From assembly GCA_003116995.1 (NCBI GenBank), contig BDSL01000038.1, positions 682,001 to 746,000 on the forward strand: DNA of 64,000 nucleotides. Reading direction: 5' to 3'. Both the position numbers and the translations under genes were made by a program. Numbering within the stretch: position 1 is the stretch's first letter; the number at the start of each line of letters is the position of its first letter. The stretch comes from Yamagishiella unicocca (lineage: Eukaryota > Chlorophyta > Chlorophyceae > Chlamydomonadales > Volvocaceae). Below the pieces are notes generated by a model. That model saw nothing but the letters and a program-made list of their open reading frames with translations. It had not been told where the DNA came from and made no database searches. Positions 34,892-45,426 of this stretch are shown in pieces.

Positions 34892-35193
34892 CGCAACAAC
34901 AGGATTCGACTCCTCCATGTCGTTCGACGCGACTCCGTGACAACATGGCCACCCGCTGGAACCCAACAGGGGGAGCGAGGCATTTTACCAGTACGGCAGC
35001 CGATCCAGGCGCCCAACCCACCGCAAGCCACACGAGTCTGTCCGTCGTGTTCCCATGGCTTGCTGCAATGAACCGCGCCTGCTGCACGGAACACGGGGCA
35101 CAGCTGCTGCAAGGCTGCGGGGCGGGTGAGCTCCAGGGGGGGGAGCGAGGATACCCCATGTATACGACACACGATCATGGGCGCTACCGTCCT

Positions 35194-35268
35194 GGCATCA
35201 CCGCTGATGACCCTACAGGGCATCACCGCTGCTGATCCTACAGGGCATCACCGTTGATGATCCTACAG
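35194..35268 (+). repeat. 3 x 25-bp tandem repeat
   Basis: Three 25-bp units beginning GGCATCACCG and ending CCTACAG, differing at a few internal positions. Confidence 0.75.
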
Positions 35269-36062
35269 GGCACTCCTGTGTATGTGCGCTGTCTCCTGCG
35301 TGGCCCCGGGGCTTGATCGCACACCCTCACTACGTCCCCGCCTCGCTGCTGGGGCCATTTCCTCGGAGCCCTTTCTGCATGCCCTCACAGATGTGCCTAT
35401 AGGGGCATCCACGAAGCCTTCTGCCAGCGCTTCAGTACACACGGCAGTCTAGGCTGTAAGCACGTGCGCTGCTGTATAGCGAATGTAGCATGCCCTCCTG
35501 CAACTCTTGTGTCGCCGGCACTGCGCCTAGGAGGCATTCCAACTGTTATCTTGACCGACTGTATGGAGCCATTGTACAAAGGCAACTACATTGCCGACGC
35601 ACAGCCACGATTGTCGGACGTGGTAGGTTGTGGCGATGGATGCTGAAAGACCCCCGGGTCGGTATTGGAGGCCCTGGAAGCGCTGCGACTCAAACTAGTG
35701 GGAATGCGATGAGACAGGGTACCGTTATCAGCTTTGGTCGGTCTCGAGTTGGAGGTATCGGGCAAAACCCGCACACTTGCTTGTTGGCCATGACTCCATT
35801 CCACCTGAGGGTTTCAGTCTCCTGGCATAGGCTCCAGCCTTCAACAAATGTCACATGGTAACATGATAATCAACCCCTTTAAAATGCTGCTGTTTAGCAA
35901 CAAGCAACAAAAGGCGACTCAGGCTCCAAAGGTGCAGTACAAGTCGGTAGCTTGTTTACAGCGCACTTGGCCTCGGAAAATTCGTTACCATTTGTCAGGT
36001 TCAGATGTAGGATTTGCAACACGGCCAGGGTTGCAGTACTGTACGCTTCTCTCTTGGTATCT

Positions 36063-39000
36063 ATGGCGCCTACAGTTCGGTCAGAGGGCATGGTGCAGCG
36101 GAGCAGCACTCGACGAGTCAGCATATCCGAATGCGTCCTGGCTGGATCCTTGGCAGCGATCTCGTTGCTGAGTTACCAGCAGCTTGCGCTGCCCTACTGT
36201 TTAGGCCAGTCCCACACTCTTCCGACAGACTCACGCATTCTAGCCGGATACCCTTGCGAGGGGAGCACCATGGCGCGAATGGCATATATATTCATGAAAT
36301 CCCCTCTCGTGCTCTGGGACATACTTCACGTCAAGTCCGAGGACGCCTGGGCGGCGTCTGGGCTGCTGATGCTGTTTATTCGCTTTTTTGCAGCCTTGGT
36401 TGTTCCGGCTCCCGCTTACAGCCAGGTACGTTGATGGGCACAAGGAAATCCCAGGTGGCATGCGGACGATGGTTGGACAGACCATCGGTACCAATGAATT
36501 CCTCCCTGGTCGCTATAGCTAACCTGTCCCTGTCCTTCCATGTTACGCAGGTGGTTGCGCCTGCTACGGCGTACTATGTCCGCGGTATCACCACCATCTA
36601 CCACGTACTTCAGGGGCCCCGCGTGAAGCCATCACCACTGGCCCTCAACTGCCTGTTCAACAAGCACGGCTCAGTCGACCTCGCGTTCTTCTTGTCGTTG
36701 TTGGGCGTATGGGTAAGCGGATTGTGGGTGAGTCGGTCCCCGGCCCACCCTCTACCGTCGGTGGGACGGGCCTGACGTTCCCGGTGTACCACCGCCCGAG
36801 CGAGACTCCAGCCAAACACAAGGGATCGCGTGGTGAAGGCGACGGGGGGTGCGACCCGCCATGGGTTGTCGTACGTTTGCCGTACCACCACGACCTGGCT
36901 TGCTGCTGGCCGCCGGCTGGGGCTTTTCCTTCGCTGGATGCCGCTGTTGGCGTCACCACGCTCGCCGCGTCGGCTGTCGCCACCGGTAGGGTCGCCTTCA
37001 GGGGCCCTACCACCACACGGTTATTGCCGCCTCCAGGGAGGGCACGGCCTCCAGGGAGGGCACGGACGCCCTCCTTTTCCACGCCCCCTCCGTTTCCTCT
37101 TCTCCCCCCTTGGTCCCAACCTGGTCCGTCCATGAGCCAGAATACGTGGACATCACCTCGCCGCACGACACGACGTCCGTCCCGCCCCCTGCCCCCTGCC
37201 ACCTGCCACCTCCCCCCTGCCACCTGCCCGCTCAGCGAGTCAACATGGCCCTGGAGCTGACCTACTGCGCCTGGGCCGCCGCCTCCACTGCACTGCTGTG
37301 CCACTGGCACGGCGGCCTGGTGGCGGGGGGGGTCAGCCTCCGAGGCCAGATGCTGACGCGGCTGCTGGTGACGCTGGTGATCGTGTACCTGGACCGACTG
37401 ACCAGCCGCCGGGCAGGTGCGGCGGGACAGCCCGCGGCGGTGGCTGCAGCGGTGGCGGCTGGTGGGGTTGGCGGGAAGGTTGCGGCGGCGGCCTCACGAG
37501 GTGGCGCCGCAGCCGCTTGCAGTGCTGCTGGTGTGGACGGCGGGAAAGAGGAAGAGGATGGAGAGGCGGGAGAGGCGGGAGGCGCAGGAGCAGCGGGGCC
37601 AGGAGGGCCGTGTGAGGGGTGCGGCAGCCGCAGCAGCAGTCCCTCTCGCTGCGGGCGGCTCCAGGGAGGGCGCTGCACGCCCCCGGAGGGCGAGGAGGCG
37701 AGAGGAGCGGCGCAGCACCCGCCGCAATGCATCGGTGCCAAGGCGGCCGGCAGTGCGGTGGCGGCGGCTGAGACCGCTACCTCCACCCTGGCGGGCCCCC
37801 CGGCGGCGCAGCCCCATCGCACCTCCGCCCCCTCCGCCCCCTCCGCCCCCTCCGCGCCCTCCCTGGTCCCGATGCGGCCCTACCGCTCCCCGCTGCAGCG
37901 CCGAGTTGTCCGAGTCAAGGTGCGGAGGGGGGGGCCTGCAGCACTGCAGGGCGCTAGGGCGGAGGGGGGCTGCAGCAGTGCAGGGTGGAGGTAGCGGTCT
38001 CGCACCGGCATGTCGCCTTACCTTACGTGGGGGTCATGGGTACTGGCTGCCACATGCCGGGGAAGTCAAGAGATGGTGGCAGTTGGCTCGGTGCCGGTGC
38101 GGCTGCCCCCCTCCTCGCAACCCCCCCGCCTGCAGTATGTCACGAAAGATTTTTCTCTTGTGCCCGGGTTCTCCTTGCAACCACCCGCCTGCAGTGCTGT
38201 TGCTGTCGCCTGCTGCGGTGCTCACCCCCTCCTGTTCCCGCTGCTCATCCTGCCCCCGCTGCTCACCCGCTCTCCCCTGCTGCCCCCGCTGCCCCCGCTG
38301 CCCCGCTGCTGCCCCCGCGCCCTTGGGACGCAGATTCCCTGGGCGGAGCCGGAGCAGCTGGGCCCCCGCTTCCAGCAGCAGCTGGCGGCCCTGATGGCGG
38401 AGCAGGGGCTGCACCTGGCGGGGTCGTACGTGCGGCGGGGCTGCGTGGAGCTCACGATGGTGCTGCAGGCGGGGGAGCAGGCGGAGGGTAGGCGGGGGGG
38501 TAGGCGGGGGGGTCCGGGGGGCGGGTAAGGGGGTCGGGCCCGGGCAGGCGAGGGGGGGTCCGGGGAGGGGGCAAGGGGGGGGCCTGGGTAGGCAGGGAAG
38601 AGGGGTCTGGGAAGGCGGAGGAGGGTCCAGGGGGCCGCCCCCCTCCCCCCTACTGCCGCAGCGGCTGTCCCAGCACTGCCGGGGCCCTGCCACCGCCTGC
38701 CTCCAGGCCGACCCCCTGGGCGCCACCGCACCGCACCCAACTGGCCGATGACCGGCTCACGATTGTCGCACCTGACTGACTGGCGCAGGCATCCGCTGTG
38801 CGAGCGGCGCTGTGCGGCGGGGGGTGCCTCGCTGGGAGCTGGAGGCGGGGTTGCTGGTGGAGGCGCTGGGGCTGGCGGGGCTGATGGCGGAGAGGGCGGC
38901 GGCAGCGGGCCCCCCCACCCCCCCGCACCCGCACCCGGGCAGCGCTCCCAGGTCCGCCCTGGTGGCCTCCTGGCTGGCGCAGCTGGGGTGGCAGTGCGAG

Positions 39001-41414
39001 GTGGACCTGCTGACGGGCGCCACCGCTCTGCCGGGAGCCAGCGGCGCCGGGCTCAGCCCTGACTGCCCCCCGCGCCTGGCGGCCACCAGCCTGGCGACCA
39101 GGGTGCTGCTGCTGCCGCCTGCCGGCCCGGCAGCTGCTGCCGCCGTGCCTCCGACGCTGCTGCGGGTGCGGGGGCTCTGGTCCTGCCCGGCGCAGCCCCA
39201 GCAGCAGCAGCAGCCCCAGCAGCAGCAGCTCCCCGAGGTGGAGGTGCGGGTGCGGGCGGCCAACACGCACCTGCCCACGCGCGTCACCTCCCGGCTCGTC
39301 CCGCGAACGGAGCACGCGCTCGCCGGCGGTGAGGCCTCGTCGTACGAGTGCGAGTACGACATCGAGCTGCTGGGTCTTCCTTCGCAGACAGGCGCTGTGC
39401 TGGTGAGTCGCGCGGGTGCCGCCGTGGAGGGGGGTTCCACCGGGAGGTGATGTGCACATGTGTTTGCCGGTCGCAGCAATGAAGACACTCGATCCAACAC
39501 CCGCCGCGCTGATACTGCTGCTGCTGCTGCTGCTGATACTGCCGCTGCTGCTGCCGCCCCCTGTGGTGCCGCAGCTGGAGCTCCGCTACCGCACTACTTC
39601 CGGCAGCCCTGCCCCCTGCCGCCACGTCACCCTTCCGCTGCTGGCGACGGACGACGAGGCGGTGGCGGCGGAGGTGCGCGAGGCAGTGGCGGCCTGGCCG
39701 GCGGGGGCAGATGGAGAGATGGACGACCTGCTGTACGACATGGGCACGTGGGCGGCCGCCGCCGCCGCTGCCAGGGCCGACGGCAGGGGCGAGTACGACG
39801 ATGACGGCGGCGTCTGGTCCGTACTGGGGCCCCACTTGCTGCAGTTCGCTGAGGCCTCCGGGTGGACCGCGGTGGCGGCCAGGATCCGCACCGACCTGCC
39901 GCCGCTGGGGGCGGCGGGGGGAGCTGCGGGCGCGGGTGAGGAGGCGGAGCGGAGGGGGCGTGAAGGAGCCGCGGCGCAGGCAGTGGCAGCGGAGGAGGGC
40001 GGACCCGCGGCTGCTCGCGGCGGCGGTGGCGGTGGTGGTGGTGGCGATCCGCGCAACCGCCCAGTCCGGCGGGTGGCCCCGGCGTGGCTGTCCTCGCTGC
40101 AGCGGGTGCTGGGGCTGCGGCCCACCCCGCCCGCTGAGGCGGCGGCGGTGCAGTCCTTCGTGGACGCGTGGGGAGTCGCAATGGCGCACACGGCGTGAGT
40201 GCGGGCCGGGGGGGAGGGTACATACAAGAACCGGTAACGCGACTGGGCCGGGGGGGGGGGGGCGGCACTGGGGCTGCAGGGAGGGAGGGCTGCGGGGCCC
40301 CTGCGTTGCCACTGGACCAAGGGTCCGGAGGGCCTATGGGCGGGGCAGGGCAGGAGCCGCAGACACGTGCCCCTCGCCCACCTCAGCCCACCTCAGCCCA
40401 CCTCAGCCCACCCACGTTGAGCAAGCACGCGTTGCTGCTCCTACGTCCCCCCTTAACACACATGATGTGGAAGCCCCCTCTCTCCCCCGCCAACCCGCGT
40501 ACCCCCCTGCCCTTGGACCACCATCCTCACCGCCCTGGGCTTGTAGGCAATGGATTCGCGGACACATTATTCAACCCCCCTGCCGCCCCCCGACCCCGGT
40601 GCCCCTCTCCTACCCCCCTCCCCGCCCCCCCAGCCACGTGGTCGAGTGCCTGGTGCTGCTGTGCCTGCTGGCCCGGGGAGTCCGAGACGGGCAGCAGCCG
40701 CTGAGCGCGGAGAACGCGGTGGTGGTGGTGGGCTGCGGCATCGGCACCCTGACCACCCTGGCCTGGCTGGTGCTGCCGCACCGCTCCTGGGTGCGCCTCA
40801 CGAGGGCCACCCGGCTGCCCCGCTACTGCGGCTACTGCGCGTCCAAGGCGCTGCTGGTGCTGGCCCGCCTGCCGGCGCCGTCCGGGGCGGCAGCCTACGC
40901 CAAGGGCCCGGGCATGTTGCTGCTGGAGGGCTTCATACTGCCGGGGGCCTGCCTGGTGGGTGGCGGGGCTTGGGGTCCGTGGGGTGCCGCTGGGGGGTCC
41001 TGGCGACGGGGTGGGGTGCAAGTAGTCAGTGGAGGGGCCGGGAAGGGTGCCTGGTGGTGAGGCCTGAGGGGGGGCCCTCGCATCCCGTTTACCGGCGTCC
41101 CTACCCCCGCCCCGCAGCTGTCCCCGCGCACCGCCTTCCTCATCTCCTGCCTGAAGTTTCCGCTCAACGTGGGCAGCAACCTGGCCATCAACGTGACCGC
41201 GAGCCGGATGACGGCGTTCCTGATCGCGGCCCGGGTGGAGGTGGCGGCGCTGGCCACCACACTGACGTGCCACGTCTACCTGCGCGCACGCTACGAGCGG
41301 CAGGTGGCGGCAGTCGCAGCGGCGGCCGCGGAGGCAGACCCCGGGCGCCGGGGGGGAGGCAGCGGAGGCAAGCGCCTGGAGGCGCCAGGCGGCAAGGGCG
41401 GAAAGGCCGAATGA
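36063..41414 (+). CDS. Uncharacterised multi-pass membrane protein with SPL-like C-terminal-type module
   Basis: Eight exons (36063-36425, 36551-36712, 37236-37919, 38334-38487, 38789-39402, 39575-40194, 40634-40955, 41118-41414) join in phase to 1071 residues. I do not recognise the protein as a whole. N-terminal hydrophobic helices (about 17-35, 95-118, 160-175, 180-230) are followed by an Ala/Gly/Ser-rich linker (about 235-390). Next comes RRVVRVKIPWAEPEQLG..LAGSYVRRGCVELTMVL (about 392-446), which resembles the VF.KLFGK..SYIRPGCIVLT segment found downstream of the SBP zinc domain in plant SPL1/SPL12; no SBP domain is present. A b-rich region with a Gln-rich run (CAG repeats 39199-39229) and acidic stretches follows, then at least four C-terminal helices (about 867-1040) and a basic Gly-rich end. 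Large proteins of this layout seem frequent in volvocine genomes, but that is recollection, not a search. Function unknown; membrane location is the only safe inference. Confidence 0.8.
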
Positions 41415-42102
41415 GTGGGCGACGGCAGGCCTTCTCCCAGCTGACGCCGGGTGCCTGGCCGAGCTGCTTTTAGAAACCCTGAGCGGTGATGCCATTCTGG
41501 CCCCTGGGGTGTGCTGCGAGGGGCGCTGCGGGATGTGTCGCGTGCATGTGGGGGGGGGGCGGTGGGCGGGGGCTCGTGGGGGGCGCTGGCTGATTCGTGA
41601 TGCGCGCTCCTCCCGGGCACCGGCGCCGCCAGGTACTGGTGTGGTGTCGTAGGGTATTGTTGTTGTCGTGTGGTGGTGGTGTGGCGTCCAGCCAGGAGGG
41701 AGTGGCGCAGCGCGGGAGGGGGGGAGGGAGGGCGGCGTAGGGTGAGTGTCCCTCCCCCCCTGCGGCACCCCTCGCGCCTGACAGCCTTGCGAACCATCGC
41801 AGCCATGGGTCTGCAAACTGTTCCGGTGTGGGCCCGGAGGCCCATTACGGGTGCTTGCACTCCCACCATCATTCCTTTATAGAACAATACGTGAACCGCC
41901 TCCTTTTCTGTATTATAACACGAACCGAATCGAGCAGCCGCAGAGGCGCCCTGGCCGTCGGGTTTATCGGCGCGCCATCGCCGCCAGCGAGCAGCTGGAA
42001 CGAGCGAGCTGGAGCGTGATACTAGGTGGTCCATGAGCCCCCATGCAGGTGGAGGTTGATCTATGGAAGTCGTAACGTGGAGTTGGCATCGGTGTCTATG
42101 GG

Positions 42103-42107
42103 TGTAA
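42103..42107 (+). terminator. Polyadenylation signal TGTAA (membrane-protein gene)
   Basis: TGTAA about 690 bases after the stop, coding strand; a second one follows within 20 bases. Confidence 0.45.
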
Positions 42108-43169
42108 CATGGTGCCGCTGTTTGTAAATGTCTCCACCCACGGCGGATTGATTGGCGCCCGGAGTGGTGGAGTCAGGAGCAGGAGCGGCAGGCGGGTGCG
42201 GAGCAAACCGGGGGTCAGGAGAGCGGGTTCCCTGGAGAGAGGGGAGGAAGCCGGGAGAGGCAGTGCCGCAGGTGGGGTCGTGACCGTCACAAGCTCACAA
42301 CCGATCTGGGCAGAGAGTGTGGATGTACACGTGTTCCATATGGGATGCGTTCGTCGATTTAATTGTTTACAGCGGGGTCGTAGGAATCCGGTGACACTGC
42401 GGTGCAGGGCTGGACAAAAGCGGATGGAGCGAGCGAGGAGGTCAGCGGGAGGTCGGAGCGTTTTCGCGCCACGTTACACGCCGCGAGCTGTGGTGCGCCA
42501 CTAAGGTGTGAAAGTGAAGTGGTATGATCAGCGGATGTCCTGTAATGGATGGTGAGATCCGAGACCCTACCCCAACTGCTTCAGTGCGTGCGGACTTTGC
42601 ACAAGTACTAGCTTGTAACTACAGACAGGACAGAGGGGAAAAGGGCAACGCTTTGCTGCTGTACGGATTGCTGAATGGATCCACAGCCGTTGTGCCAGAG
42701 GGTGGTCGTGACGCGACTAGGATTGCATGGCCTATTAAGGACATGTGGACACCAGGCGGAACCGGGTAGTCAAGAGTTCAAGGGGGAAGCCAAGCGGGTG
42801 CAGTGGAGCTGCGGGGGTCCACCGGTTTACTCCCTACGAGGCAGGCTGGAAGCAAGGACCGCACCAGGCAGGAACCTGCCTCGACGACGTAGACAGCATC
42901 GTGTTCCGTTCATAGGCCGCAACGTGTTCAGCCTGGGCGCCCAACAAAATGCCGAGCTATGGCTCCGTGCTTCGGAACCAAAGGGATCCCCATCCCCGCG
43001 CCACCCCTCACGATTTAAGACAGATCGCCAGGTTCATACACAGAGCATGCTGACCGCGGCCGGCGGAATGCAACATAGCATGTCCCCACGGAGCCATCCA
43101 GAACCCTTGAGGTAGGAATCCAGAGGGACCGAGATATCCCCAAAGGTGGTGGAGCGCACTTGTGTGGCG

Positions 43170-43188
43170 TTGTAAGTAGCGGTTACAA
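43170..43188. terminator. Inverted TTGTAA/TTACAA pair
   Basis: TTGTAA and TTACAA, separated by 7 bases, place TGTAA on both strands. It lies about 375 bases behind the H2A stop codon. Confidence 0.4.
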
Positions 43189-43544
43189 CCATGCAGGGCT
43201 TACCCGTCCTGTCTCCTAGCACAACCAGCCAGCGCGCGCGTACACGACAGTACGGTTCCCACCCGACCTCACAAAAAGCGCACAAGACACATTTCATAAA
43301 AGAAGTCCGAATCCAAGGTACTGCTAATAACGAATGAATCTTCCTGCTATCTAATCTCAAACCAGCACCATGGTGCATATGGACGGCCCTGCGCCTAACC
43401 CTGCGGTTCACCTGCAAATGGACCCCCCAAAACCCCCCAGGGTCTATTATATGAAGCATCGCTGCTTGGCATCATCGCCACATGATTTTCCGCTCCTTCG
43501 TCATTTATATGGACTATGGATGCCCACCGGCACACGGAGAACAG

Positions 43545-43560
43545 GTGGTGCGTACATCAC
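43545..43560 (-). terminator. Imperfect hairpin behind H2A
   Basis: Minus-strand GTGATG-TACG-CACCAC can form a 6-bp stem with one mismatch and a 4-base loop, two bases after the H2A stop. It is a poor match to the perfect hairpin behind H2B; a separate 5-bp stem AAGCA-TCGC-TGCTT lies at 43454-43467. Which, if either, is the histone 3' element is unclear. Confidence 0.3.
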
Positions 43561-43562
43561 GA

Positions 43563-44096
43563 TTATACGGCGGCAGAACCGTCTTCTGCTTTGCTACCCT
43601 TCGACTTTTTCGGCAACAGGACAGCGTGGATGTTAGGAAGCACTCCACCCGCGGCAATAGTAACGTCACCCAGCAGCTTTCCAAGCTCCTCGTCGTTGCG
43701 AATGGCTAGCTGGATGTGACGGGGCACGATGCGATTCTTCTTGTTGTCTGCAAGTAAGCCGTAGATCACATCAGGACTCCCCAACCGCTATGACAAACAT
43801 CCATGGGTTTCCTTGAGACGTATCGGAACCGCTCAGATGCAGCGATGCGAACGAGATGGGTCCCAACAGTTAATAGACGTACCTCGAGCAGCATTTCCAG
43901 CAAGCTCCAACACCTCTGCCGTCAGGTATTCAAGGACAGCAGCCAGGTACACGGGCGCGCCGGCGCCGATGCGCTCAGCATACTTCCCCTTCTTAAGGTA
44001 GCGTGCAATGCGGCCCACTGGGAATTGGAGACCTGCCTTAGCACTGCGGCTGACGGCCTTCTTGCCAGCTGACTTTCCCTTGCCACGCCCCGTCAT
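43563..44096 (-). CDS. H2A: Histone H2A
   Basis: Two exons (43883-44096 and 43563-43747) encode 132 residues. The core [56 protein letters not shown] and [17 protein letters not shown] is canonical H2A. The start [16 protein letters not shown] and the tail [11 protein letters not shown] lack the SQ(E/D)-hydrophobic end of H2A.X and the features of H2A.Z. A 135-bp phase-1 intron splits the codon after NAAR (residue 72). It is transcribed divergently from H2B. Canonical replication-dependent H2A genes of animals have no intron; this one does. Confidence 0.98.
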
Positions 44097-44271
44097 TCTT
44101 CTGACGTCAGATGGTTGCGGTGAGCAGCACGGAAACAAACGGTGATTTCAGGCAACTGGTAACGTTAATGATGGTAATCGAACTTTTCAGGATTAATTGT
44201 CATAGCGATTGGCGAAAACGCAGCGGTAAGGTGATGGCTCAGCGGGGCAGCCTGTTGTACGCTTGGCCGAG

Positions 44272-44283
44272 CCTCGTACGAGG
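44272..44283. promoter_or_regulatory. 12-bp palindrome in histone promoter
   Basis: CCTCGTACGAGG is self-complementary and 27 bp before the H2B TATA box; a candidate binding site for a dimeric factor acting on both genes. Confidence 0.45.
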
Positions 44284-44309
44284 TCGCTGGGGTCGCATGG
44301 GCCCATTTG

Positions 44310-44315
44310 TATAAA
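44310..44315 (+). promoter_or_regulatory. TATA box of H2B
   Basis: TATAAA in an AT-rich spot, at a distance from the ATG that leaves a leader of about 60 bases. Confidence 0.7.
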
Positions 44316-44402
44316 TTGGCCGTTGAACTCTGAAGTCAATATAACTACTTCCAACAACAGCAACACTAACTTTCACATACCAGCTCCATTCAAGCATTAA
44401 CA

Positions 44403-44954
44403 ATGGCTCCCAAGGCTGCTGAGAAGGCTCCGGCCAAGAAGACCCCCGCCAAGACCGCCGAGGGCTCTAAGAAGAAGAAGAAGATCAACAAGGCGGAAAC
44501 CTACAAGGTGTACATTTACAAGGTTCTCAAGCAGGTAATTAGACGGTCTCTCCGGAAGTTTCCGAACCATTGTCCTCAACGGGTTCCGTCTGGACCTCCG
44601 CCTTGTATTCCTTCCATAATATTTGTCATTGCTTACACGCTTGTGCTGCAAATCATGTTTTAATAGTGTTCCTCTCGGCAAAGGAAGCGTTTCACGAAGA
44701 CTGTTCCTACAATGCTGCAGGTCCACCCCGATACCGGTATCAGCTCCAAGGCCATGTCGATTATGAATTCCTTCATTAACGATATCTTCGACAAGATGGC
44801 CAACGAGGCCGTGCGCCTGGCTCAGTACAACAAGAAGCCTACGCTTACTTCGCGCGAAATCCAGACGGCTGTCCGTCTTGTGCTGCCCGGCGAGCTTGCT
44901 AAGCACGCTGTGTCTGAGGGCACCAAGGCCGTTACCAAGTTCACGTCGTCGTAA
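44403..44954 (+). CDS. H2B: Histone H2B
   Basis: Two exons (44403-44534, 44721-44954) encode 121 residues. The Lys/Ala/Pro-rich N-terminal tail ([13 protein letters not shown]..) leads into [49 protein letters not shown] and [17 protein letters not shown], the standard H2B fold with its ubiquitinable lysine region near the end (KAVTKFTSS). The 186-bp phase-0 intron falls between LKQ and VHPD (after residue 44). Leader and 3' hairpin are those of a replication-type histone gene, but with an intron. Confidence 0.98.
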
Positions 44955-45426
44955 GCACTTGATATCTCTCAGGGAATGATCTTTCTCCCTTCATCAAACC
45001 GGTGTTTCTCAACACCACCATGCACGACAGTAGCCCGGTATGGCCGGATGAGTGCCAATGGGTTTAACCGTATGCGTTCCAGCCGTATTTAACCGTTGAC
45101 AAGGTGCAACCGTTTCGCATTCGCTTGGACTATGACCATACACCCCATTCATGTGCGCACTGACCAAAACCTCAATATATGCAGTCACCAACCGGCCCGC
45201 TCATACCCGTCGATCAATCATACGCAACGTTCCTGGCGAATACTCCAATACGTGGTGCCTACCCGAATGGTGCCATTTTCCGGTATATTTCAGCACCACA
45301 TGCTGGGCATCGGTACACCGTATCCTTCGTAGCGTTGCAGCAAAAGGGGATCCATGCGCACAGGCAGAAGCCAGATGCGCACAACCCCATGGCGGTCATG
45401 CATACGCACAGGCCCGACTCCTACAG
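44955..45426. other. H2B 3'UTR facing the small Cys/His-rich gene
   Basis: 472 bp between two facing genes. The H2B 3' hairpin lies at 45001-45016. Nothing else was recognised. Confidence 0.55.
45001..45016 (+). terminator. Histone 3' stem-loop of H2B
   Basis: GGTGTT-TCTC-AACACC: a perfect 6-bp stem with a 4-base loop, 46 bases after the H2B stop. Size and position match the stem-loop that ends non-polyadenylated histone mRNAs in animals and volvocine algae. Confidence 0.85.

Larger units (their letters stand above)
34224..36062. other. DRG2 3'UTR and promoter of the orphan membrane-protein gene
   Basis: Tandem (+) genes. TGTAA at 34887-34891 may end DRG2. The stretch also holds the second copy of a 24-base dispersed repeat (34267-34290) and a 3 x 25-bp tandem repeat (35194-35268). 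Composition becomes AT-richer after about 35.4 kb. No coding exon was recognised. Confidence 0.5.
41415..43562. other. Convergent intergenic region, membrane-protein gene / H2A
   Basis: About 2.1 kb. TGTAA at 42103-42107 and again near 42123 can end the (+) gene. Further on lies the inverted pair TTGTAA/TTACAA (43170-43188), giving a minus-strand TGTAA behind H2A. An open minus frame at 43034-43459 has no motifs and no convincing start. No further gene was recognised. Confidence 0.5.
44097..44402. promoter_or_regulatory. Divergent H2A/H2B promoter
   Basis: 306 bp shared by both histone genes. TATAAA at 44310-44315 (+) lies 88-93 bp before the H2B ATG. A perfect 12-bp palindrome, CCTCGTACGAGG (44272-44283), is placed just upstream of it. 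No equally clear TATA box was seen for H2A. Confidence 0.75.

Noticed and set aside
39284..40320. Long antisense frames opposite the orphan membrane-protein exons
   Set aside because: High GC makes antisense frames open; composition is Arg/Pro/Ala-rich and lacks motifs, while the + frame has in-phase splice sites.
43034..43459. 141-residue open frame on the minus strand behind H2A
   Set aside because: No recognisable domain or good start; within the H2A 3' region.
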